Source: a virus. Taken from it: DNA of 31,035 nt. The stretch's first letter is position 1. Every line of letters starts with the position of its first letter. The stretch spans positions 1 through 31,035 of the IMG/VR virus record IMGVR_UViG_3300021085_000130, one strand, 5' to 3'. The position numbers were made by a program, and so were the translations under genes. The notes beneath the pieces were generated by a model that had not been told where the DNA came from, did not search any database, and saw only the letters and a program-made list of their open reading frames with translations. Shown here one piece after another: positions 24,681 through 31,035 of this stretch.

Positions 24681-26095
24681 TGAAACATAAGTTAGGAGTA
24701 TGTGTACCATACAGAAATAGAGAATTACATCTACATGAGTTTATACCCAAGGTAGGTAAATACCTGAAAGAACAAGGTATTGATTTCTGTATGTATTTTT
24801 GTCATCAAGTAGATGATAAATTATTCAATAGAGGTGCTACAAAAAATATAGCTGCTAAACATGCATTTGAAGATGGATGTGACTATATAGTATGGCATGA
24901 TATAGATATGATACCAGAAGATGGTGCTGACTATTCATACCCAGAAAAAGCTCCTAGACACATAGCTACTCAAATCCAGCAGATGGATTATGAATTAAAA
25001 TACCATGAATACTTTGGTGGTGCAGTGTTATTCACAAAAGAACAAGTTGAAGCAACTAATGGATATTCTAACGATTACTGGGACTGGGGTATGGAAGATG
25101 ATGATTTATTTTGGAGATGTCACTTAGAGGGGTTAACAAATGATACATATCTACCAGGAGAATTAAAAAATCAAAAATACCTATCTTTTAATGGTAAAAA
25201 TGCTTATGCTAAAATACCTTTTCAAAGAGAGTATAGAGGTTTAACAACTAGGTCTCATACTATTTCAGCTTTAGTTAGATGTTACCAACAGCCAGAAAAA
25301 AATGATGTATTTTTAATAGGTGCAGATAAAAGAAAATATGTTGAATACCCTATATTAAGATTACCAGGTTATGACTATGGTCTATCTTTTAATAATTCAA
25401 GAGCTTTATCATTTACTTTTTGGAATAGTTTCAACAAACACAATTACATGTGGTTAAAAAGGTACGATAAGCAATGGAGTTGGGTTACTACAGTATTAAA
25501 CACAGAAGATAGATTAGCTCATTTTTACCTTAACGGTACAGAGGTAGATTCTAAGGTAGGATTAGGTAGTCCTTCTCCTCTGAGATTTACAGGTAAGTTA
25601 AAAAGTTACGGTACTAATGATTTTTATTTAGGTACTAGTCCTTCAGAACCAGAAGAAAGTTCAGTAAAGTTTTTTAAAGGTGATGTTGCTAAGGTATATG
25701 CGTGGAACAGAGCATTAACACCTAACGAAGTTTCTAATCTACATACAGACATACCTACTGAAGGTAATATTGTTAATTTAGACTTTAAAGACCCAAAAGT
25801 ACCATTTACACCATTTGGTTGTGAAGAAAAAGTAGAAGATATCAGAATACCTAACTCAATTATACCCCATAGGGTAGAGGGTAGAATGAGATGTCTTCCT
25901 CATGAAGATGAAGGAATAGTAGACGGTAAGTTTAAAAAAGGTGAAACGACAGCTAGAAACGAAAGAAGATATATTCTTGAAATGCAAAAAGGAAGCTGGG
26001 ACTATAAAGGTGATGGTATTAAACAACTTAAATATGAACTAGTAGGGGAGAAAGAATTTACTCCTTGGGCTAAAATGATAGATATCAAATTATGA
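24680..26095 (+). CDS. GT7 beta-1,4-galactosyltransferase-like enzyme with inserted LamG lectin domain (copy 2)
   Basis: A 471-residue paralogue of the preceding gene with the same nested layout. GT7 part: VPYRNR (9-14), FNRGATKNI (49-57), HDIDM (DxD, 74-76), YFGG (111-114) and WDWGMEDDD (134-142), close to the classical WGWGGEDDD. The LamG-like insertion runs from about 165 to 390: SFNGKNAYAKIP, HFYLNGTEVD, FKGDVAKVYAWNRALTPNE. The C-terminal part resumes at LPHEDEG (His408), then GDGIKQLKYELVG. The residue three before His408 is Cys. It overlaps the previous stop by one base (TAATG) and the next gene by four (ATGA). Sequence divergence from copy 1 is large, so the duplication is old or each was acquired separately. 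Predicted UDP-sugar transferase; acceptor unknown. Confidence 0.82.
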   Translation: MKHKLGVCVPYRNRELHLHEFIPKVGKYLKEQGIDFCMYFCHQVDDKLFNRGATKNIAAKHAFEDGCDYIVWHDIDMIPEDGADYSYPEKAPRHIATQIQQMDYELKYHEYFGGAVLFTKEQVEATNGYSNDYWDWGMEDDDLFWRCHLEGLTNDTYLPGELKNQKYLSFNGKNAYAKIPFQREYRGLTTRSHTISALVRCYQQPEKNDVFLIGADKRKYVEYPILRLPGYDYGLSFNNSRALSFTFWNSFNKHNYMWLKRYDKQWSWVTTVLNTEDRLAHFYLNGTEVDSKVGLGSPSPLRFTGKLKSYGTNDFYLGTSPSEPEESSVKFFKGDVAKVYAWNRALTPNEVSNLHTDIPTEGNIVNLDFKDPKVPFTPFGCEEKVEDIRIPNSIIPHRVEGRMRCLPHEDEGIVDGKFKKGETTARNERRYILEMQKGSWDYKGDGIKQLKYELVGEKEFTPWAKMIDIKL

Positions 26096-27477
26096 ATCCT
26101 GCAGAAGTAAAAAAGAAACTTGATAAGGTAGGGTGTGGTTTTTGTTTAGCTAAATGGACACAAGTTACATTGCATCTTGGTACCGGTATGACTCATTCAT
26201 GTCACCATCCATCTCCTCACAAGATACCACTAAGTGAGTTGAAACGTAACCCAACTGCACTACACAATACCAATTTTAAAAAGACTAGAAGAAAAGAAAT
26301 GCTTGAAGGTAAAAGACCTGAAGAGTGTAATTACTGTTGGAATGTAGAAGATAATTCAACATCATTTTCAGATAGAGTATTTAAATCAACAGAACCTTGG
26401 TCATTAGAAGAATTTGATAAGATTAAAGACAGTTATTGGAGAGAAGATTTCAATCCACGTTATGTAGAAGTTTCTTTTGGTAATGCATGTAATTTTGCCT
26501 GTGCTTACTGTGGACCACAATACTCATCTAAATGGGTAGAAGAAATTGAAAAACATGGAGGTTATGATACAACTCATAAATTTAACTCCATAGATGATAT
26601 CAAGGCAAGAGATCAAATGCCATATAAACAGAGAGAACATAATCCATATGTTGAAGCTTTTTGGAAATGGTGGCCTGATTTATATAAAGACCTACATACG
26701 TTTAGAATGACTGGTGGAGAACCTTTAATGTCTAAAGATGTGTTTAGAGTATTAGAGTACATACAAGAAAATTGGGAACAAAATCCTAACATATCATTAG
26801 CTATTAACACTAATTTAGGAGTACCAGATAAGTTAGTTGATAAATTTATAGCTATAGCAAAAGATTTATGTGAGAATAATAAAGTAAGAGAGTTAATTAT
26901 TTTTACTTCTGTTGAAGCAACAGGTTCTCAAGCTGAATATACAAGGTACGGATTAAAATATGATAAATTCTGGTTAAATGTAGATAAGATTCTTACTGAA
27001 CTACCTAGAGTTACTATTAACGTAATGGCAACCTTTAATGCATTATCTGTTTTTACATACGGAGATTTAATAGATAGAACCTTTGAAGCAAAAAAGAAAC
27101 ATGCTAACGGATTAAGATATTGGACATCCGCAATACAACTTGATACGTCTTACTTAAGATGGCCTACATTTCTTTCAGTAAAAATATTACCAGAAGAACA
27201 TAAAGAGTTAATATTAGATGCAGCAAAGAAAGCTCTTTACTACGGCATAAAGACTTTTACTCACGATAATTATGGTTTTTCAAATATTGAAATCCAAAAA
27301 ATGAAAAGATTATATGACTATGCAATAGGTACATCAGATTTTAATATTACTAAATTTAGAAAAGACTTTGTAAAGTTTGTTGATGAATATGATGACAGAA
27401 GGAATTTAAACTTTAGTGAAACATTTCCTGAGTTAATGCCAATGTATAACGAAACAAAAGAGACACTAAATGATTAA
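26092..27477 (+). CDS. Radical SAM protein with N-terminal SPASM-like module (copy 1)
   Basis: A 461-residue radical SAM enzyme. The core CxxxCxxC cluster site is CNFACAYC (Cys133, 137, 140), and GGEP (208-211) binds the SAM amino group. A cysteine-rich module precedes the barrel: FCLAKW (Cys18), SCHH (Cys37) and ECNYCW (Cys79, 82), the pattern of a SPASM/Twitch auxiliary-cluster domain, which normally follows the barrel. The reaction would be radical-based modification of a substrate bound near the auxiliary cluster (peptide, sugar or similar). It overlaps the GT7 gene by four bases. Marine T4-like phages carry such genes annotated 'twitch domain-containing radical SAM protein', with no known substrate. 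FeS binding is predicted by motif only. Confidence 0.82.
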   Translation: MNPAEVKKKLDKVGCGFCLAKWTQVTLHLGTGMTHSCHHPSPHKIPLSELKRNPTALHNTNFKKTRRKEMLEGKRPEECNYCWNVEDNSTSFSDRVFKSTEPWSLEEFDKIKDSYWREDFNPRYVEVSFGNACNFACAYCGPQYSSKWVEEIEKHGGYDTTHKFNSIDDIKARDQMPYKQREHNPYVEAFWKWWPDLYKDLHTFRMTGGEPLMSKDVFRVLEYIQENWEQNPNISLAINTNLGVPDKLVDKFIAIAKDLCENNKVRELIIFTSVEATGSQAEYTRYGLKYDKFWLNVDKILTELPRVTINVMATFNALSVFTYGDLIDRTFEAKKKHANGLRYWTSAIQLDTSYLRWPTFLSVKILPEEHKELILDAAKKALYYGIKTFTHDNYGFSNIEIQKMKRLYDYAIGTSDFNITKFRKDFVKFVDEYDDRRNLNFSETFPELMPMYNETKETLND

Positions 27478-28072
27478 CATACCAATAGATGATGTTTGGG
27501 TTCTTTGGCCTACTACTATTTGCTCTTCTTTTCCGGAAGATCCTGGCAATTTGTACCTCAATGGTAAAAAACATTTTAAGTTAGAATTAGATTTTGAACT
27601 TACTGATGAAACAGACCACTATAAAGCTATCTTTAATATACTACCAGCATACACTATGTTAAAGCTTCTGAGAGATAGAATGATATTTGTTGCTTCATTT
27701 GACGACGGTACTAAAGAAGATCATAACCTACCACTTTTTGTTACCCCACACGAAAGGATATTTCTTAGTTACGAATTTGAACCAGATCAGGATATAAAAC
27801 TATTTATTAGAAATAACACTACAGGTAACGAGATTGATTTTAAAATTAATATGGAAGGTAGAAACTTCAAATATGAAGCTGAACCTTTTATAGTACTTGC
27901 TGGTGATAATATACCCGAACGTTCAGACAAAGAACACTTTACCGGTGTTACTTTTCACGAACTAAAGTTATACAGTAACGAAAGGTTGTTATCCCACCAT
28001 ACATTTGACGAATTCATTCATGATAAATCTGTAGATAAAACAGGCAATTGTAACTTTATACATAAATTTTAA
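27470..28072 (+). CDS. LamG/concanavalin-A-like lectin protein, stand-alone
   Basis: A 200-residue protein that is almost entirely beta-strand by pattern, without enzyme motifs. The end resembles LamG/jelly-roll domains: FTGVTFHELKLYSNERLLSH, then HTFDEFIHDKSVDKTGN, which mirrors the LamG 'xIxEVxIYNRxLS...xxFDExxxxxxDxSGxGN' pattern. N-terminal NLYLNGKKHFKLELDFEL fits the first strands. It overlaps the upstream radical SAM gene by eight bases and its TAA overlaps the next radical SAM ATG (TAATG). So it is translated between two radical SAM enzymes and may present a glycan or partner to them. Lectin fold is inferred from pattern, ligand is unknown. Confidence 0.5.
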   Translation: MINIPIDDVWVLWPTTICSSFPEDPGNLYLNGKKHFKLELDFELTDETDHYKAIFNILPAYTMLKLLRDRMIFVASFDDGTKEDHNLPLFVTPHERIFLSYEFEPDQDIKLFIRNNTTGNEIDFKINMEGRNFKYEAEPFIVLAGDNIPERSDKEHFTGVTFHELKLYSNERLLSHHTFDEFIHDKSVDKTGNCNFIHKF

Positions 28073-29694
28073 TGGGAGTATACGCAAAAAAACCTAATGA
28101 AACTCATCAAGAGTATAGGGACCGAGTTATAGATAAACTATCTCCTTCATTCTGTGGAGCTAAATGGTATAATGCTACTATATGGCTAGGTAACGGTCAG
28201 ACAACATCTTGTCATCACCCTCCAGCTCATAAGATACCTTTAGATGAACTAAAGTTTAGTTATAAAGCACTTCACAATACTAAGTACAAGAAGGCTGTAC
28301 GTAAGCAGATGATGGAAGGTATTAGACCTAAAGAATGTGAATATTGCTGGAAGATAGAAGATTTAGGTAAAGATAAAGTTTCTGATAGAGTTTATAAATC
28401 AGTTATATACACAGATGAGGAATTAAAAGATGCTAAAGAAGTGATGGGATATACAGAAGATGTAGATCTTAAAACTTTAGAAATAGCTTTTGATGCTAAT
28501 TGTAACTTTGGTTGTTCATACTGTAATGCATCTTTTAGTACTACTTGGCAGAAAGACATTAAAGTTAATGGTCCTTATCAAAATTTAGTATCTGATGGAG
28601 CAGCAGCATTTCAACACGATGGTTCTCATGCTATGCCATACGGTAGGAAGAACACAGATAATCCATACATAGAAGCATTTTGGAAATGGTGGGAAGCAGA
28701 ACTACAATTTAGCTTAAGAGAATTAAGAGTAACAGGAGGAGAACCTTCTATGTCTCCAGACTTCTGGAAACTAATGGAATGGTGGAAGAAAAACCCTGAT
28801 TGTAAAGTACCATTTGCAGTCAATTCAAACCTAGGTCAGAAAAAGAAACTTTTAGATGCATTAATTGAATCTTCTAAGAGTTTTAAAGATTTTAGTATTT
28901 ACACATCTTGTGAAGCAGTTGGTCTTCAAGCAGAGTATATTAGGTTTGGATTAGAGTGGGATGTTTGGTTAAAGAATATGTATAGGGTAAATCAAGAAGG
29001 TAATATCAAGACAGTCAACGTTATGATGACTATTAATGCTTTGTGTTTGTTTTCTATTACTGAGTTTATGGATGAAATGATGAAGATTAAAAAGAAATTC
29101 GGATATAAGGCAGCAGTTATGTCGTTTAATATCTTACGTTTTCCATCTTTTCAGTCTATTGTTACATTACCAAAAAATATTAGATTAGAAAGAGCAGCAG
29201 CAATGGAAGCTTGGCTTGATAAAAATTGGAACAATGGTCAAAATGGGTTTATAGATATAGAAAGAGATGCACTATTAAGACTTATTGAATATACAAAATC
29301 AGTTGATAAAGGACATGAATTTACTTCATCTATAGATACGAGAGAAAGAGACTTTAGATCTTTTTACCTACAATACGATAAAAGAAGAGGTAAAGATTTT
29401 TATGCTGCATTTCCAACCCTTAAAACTTGGTTTGACGGTATACCTGAGACTAACTTACAACCTCTCACAAAGGTGGTAGATGGTGATGATGCTAAGTCTA
29501 ATAGGTATGTAGACGGTGTATTAGAACAAGCTAAAGATGAAGGATGGATACTTAACCCACAATGGGCTAATCCAGGAGCACAAGATTTTATAGAACCGGA
29601 TGACCAACAACAAGATGATATGATTGATCTAGTAGAACAATTACAAGCAGATTCAGATAAAACATATGCAGGCAGTCAAGTTAAAAAGATATGA
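28072..29694 (+). CDS. Radical SAM protein with N-terminal SPASM-like module (copy 2)
   Basis: A 540-residue paralogue of the 26092 gene. N-terminal auxiliary-type cysteines: FCGAKW (Cys28), SCHH (Cys47), ECEYCW (Cys89, 92). Radical SAM site CNFGCSYC (Cys144, 148, 151), with GGEP at 222-225. Both paralogues share SCHHPxxHKIPLxEL and a following FKWW-type segment (EAFWKWW). The C-terminal 60 or so residues (WILNPQWANPG, then acidic and Gln-rich) are an extension absent from copy 1. The TAATG junction couples it to the LamG-like gene, and its TGA overlaps the third radical SAM gene (ATGA). Substrate unknown. The pair of paralogues suggests sequential or heteromeric action. Confidence 0.82.
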   Translation: MGVYAKKPNETHQEYRDRVIDKLSPSFCGAKWYNATIWLGNGQTTSCHHPPAHKIPLDELKFSYKALHNTKYKKAVRKQMMEGIRPKECEYCWKIEDLGKDKVSDRVYKSVIYTDEELKDAKEVMGYTEDVDLKTLEIAFDANCNFGCSYCNASFSTTWQKDIKVNGPYQNLVSDGAAAFQHDGSHAMPYGRKNTDNPYIEAFWKWWEAELQFSLRELRVTGGEPSMSPDFWKLMEWWKKNPDCKVPFAVNSNLGQKKKLLDALIESSKSFKDFSIYTSCEAVGLQAEYIRFGLEWDVWLKNMYRVNQEGNIKTVNVMMTINALCLFSITEFMDEMMKIKKKFGYKAAVMSFNILRFPSFQSIVTLPKNIRLERAAAMEAWLDKNWNNGQNGFIDIERDALLRLIEYTKSVDKGHEFTSSIDTRERDFRSFYLQYDKRRGKDFYAAFPTLKTWFDGIPETNLQPLTKVVDGDDAKSNRYVDGVLEQAKDEGWILNPQWANPGAQDFIEPDDQQQDDMIDLVEQLQADSDKTYAGSQVKKI

Positions 29695-31035
29695 AGGTAA
29701 AACCAAAAGATGGGAATAAAACATTTTGTATGGCCCCGTGGTCCCATACCTACTTATCACCTCAAAGTGAAAGAAGAATGTGCTGTGCTTCAAGAGAAAA
29801 AGCTGAATGGGCTACACAATACCTAGATTCAGATAAAGCAGAAGAAAATTCATTTTACAACCCAGGTAAGTTAGAAGATCATTGGAACTCAGATTATATG
29901 AAAGGTATAAGAAGAGATTTAATGGCTGGTAAAGAGATACCACAATGTCAGGTATGTAATGACCAATTACTTAACGTATCTATCTATAGAGATTACTTCA
30001 ATAAGACTCTATTTCCAAACAAGATAGACGAAGCGTTTGAGAAAACTAGAGATGATGGCCATACTGACATGCCACCTATTTCATTTGACTATAGAGTTAG
30101 GAATTTATGTAACTTTAAATGTAGAATGTGCGGTGATCAATTATCATCATCTTGGGAAGCAGAAAGAAGAGCTATGGGTGACTACGATGCTGAAGATAAC
30201 ACTGACTACTGGGCTCAAAAAAAGAATAAACCAGCAATAGAAAACTTTCAAAAAGATGTTGCAGAAGCTGAATTATGGAAAGCTGTTAAGGACGGTACTA
30301 TTGAAGAAATATATTGGGTAGGTGGTGAACCTCTGATGTGGGAAATACATTGGGAAATTATGCAGTACCTTATAGACAATGACTTAGCTAAAAATGTATG
30401 GATAAGATACAATAGTAACTTTTCTAGATCTAAATACAAACATTGGGACTTAAAAGATATGCTACCTCATTTCAAAATGGTACAAATGTGTGCTTCTATA
30501 GATGGTACTGGTGAGATAGTAGAGTATGTTAGACACGGTATAAAGTGGGATAGTTGGATTGCTAATTTTAAAAACTTTTTATTCCTTAATAAACAGTATG
30601 GTGATTACGGTATAGCTTTTGACTTAACTATAACAACTCCAGGTTTATTTAGTCTAAAAGAATTATTCGATTTAGCATTAGAGTTAGACATACATACACT
30701 GATTAAGACTACTTTTGCTTTTGATAGTAGTATAATGATGTGTCCACAGGTTCTACCAAGAGAACTATTTAACGAAGTAATAGATGATATATTGGACTAC
30801 ATCAGACCTAAGGTAGAAGCTAACCAAAAGTACAATTACTGGATAACCTGTTTAGAGGACCTTAAAAATAGACAAGTATTTTCAGAGCAATACCCAGATT
30901 GGCAAAAAGGTTTAGTACAAGGTAAGGAAAGATTAGCTAAAGTTGATAAATGGAGAAATAACGAAGACATATTAAATAATATTTACCTTAAACACAATAA
31001 AAAAGTTTACGATTGGTGGAACAGCAACATAATAT
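29691..31035 (+). CDS. Radical SAM protein, third copy (3' truncated by window end)
   Basis: Open from the ATG at 29691 (overlapping the previous stop as ATGA) through the end of the window, 448 codons with no stop. N-terminal module: FCMAPWSH (Cys13, a classical twitch/SPASM start), RRMCC (Cys31, Cys32), PQCQVC (Cys86, 89). Core CxxxCxxC: CNFKCRMC (Cys140, 144, 147). The SAM-binding GGEP is at 211-214. Its FCxAPW form is nearer the common phage twitch proteins than the FCxAKW of the two upstream copies, so it represents a separate subfamily. The visible end (NKKVYDWWNSNII) suggests the gene is near its C-terminus. Function is inferred from motif. Confidence 0.82.
   Translation, partial: MKVKPKDGNKTFCMAPWSHTYLSPQSERRMCCASREKAEWATQYLDSDKAEENSFYNPGKLEDHWNSDYMKGIRRDLMAGKEIPQCQVCNDQLLNVSIYRDYFNKTLFPNKIDEAFEKTRDDGHTDMPPISFDYRVRNLCNFKCRMCGDQLSSSWEAERRAMGDYDAEDNTDYWAQKKNKPAIENFQKDVAEAELWKAVKDGTIEEIYWVGGEPLMWEIHWEIMQYLIDNDLAKNVWIRYNSNFSRSKYKHWDLKDMLPHFKMVQMCASIDGTGEIVEYVRHGIKWDSWIANFKNFLFLNKQYGDYGIAFDLTITTPGLFSLKELFDLALELDIHTLIKTTFAFDSSIMMCPQVLPRELFNEVIDDILDYIRPKVEANQKYNYWITCLEDLKNRQVFSEQYPDWQKGLVQGKERLAKVDKWRNNEDILNNIYLKHNKKVYDWWNSNII

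Noticed and set aside
30037-30439. Short ORFs on both strands inside the last 1.3 kb
   Set aside because: They are shadows of the third radical SAM gene, which is open from 29691 to the window end and carries CxxxCxxC and GGEP.
1-31035. tRNA genes, integrase, attachment sites or insertion sequences
   Set aside because: Gaps are all short (the longest is 124 bases) and none holds a tRNA-like cloverleaf or transposase; no sign of lysogeny in this window.

Overview
The window is an AT-rich (roughly one third G+C by eye), densely packed stretch with every credible gene on the + strand. It is the late structural region of a T4-like contractile-tailed phage. The opening genes are a prohead protease (gp21-like), an acidic scaffold (gp22-like) and a gp23-like major capsid protein, followed by neck and sheath-terminator candidates (gp13-, gp14- and gp15-like). 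Most start codons lack a Shine-Dalgarno sequence and are instead preceded by A/T-rich leaders. That is the habit of Bacteroidota, so I infer a marine or aquatic phage of the distant T4 group, perhaps with a flavobacterial-type host. The host is an inference, not an observation.

Layout. 2-3286: protease, scaffold, capsid, closed by a UUCG-loop terminator. 3368-6090: four connector/neck genes, the first three joined by TAATG stop-start overlaps. 6149-19529: about 13 kb of very Ser/Thr/Gly/Ala-rich tail-fibre and adhesin genes. These are a 1709-residue protein with cadherin/Ig-like tandem repeats, a 270-residue connector-like protein, an 1115-residue heptad-repeat fibre, a small basic protein, a 484-residue fibre, a DUF7483-like protein, and a fibre ending in an S74 endosialidase-type chaperone. 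They share shuffled modules. 19545-20538: two small virion-type proteins. 20560 to the end: a tightly overlapping run of enzyme genes. In order these are a GT-A-like glycosyltransferase, a SAM-dependent methyltransferase, a GT2-like glycosyltransferase, a small protein, two GT7 (beta-1,4-galactosyltransferase-like) enzymes, and three radical SAM proteins with a LamG-like protein between the first two. The last radical SAM gene runs off the window.

A recurring TATTTATAAT-type element lies 13-90 bases upstream of six structural genes and is the best candidate for the late promoter. No such element precedes the enzyme run, which appears to be transcribed through from the fibre genes and translated by coupling.

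The most interesting part is the enzyme run. Both GT7 proteins carry a LamG-like lectin domain spliced into the catalytic domain, between the WGxxEDD motif and the downstream metal-ligand histidine. The three radical SAM proteins carry a SPASM-like cysteine module at the N-terminus rather than the C-terminus. Because the run directly follows Ser/Thr-rich fibre genes and appears co-transcribed with them, I propose that it modifies the phage's own fibres, or a host surface glycan, by glycosylation and radical chemistry.
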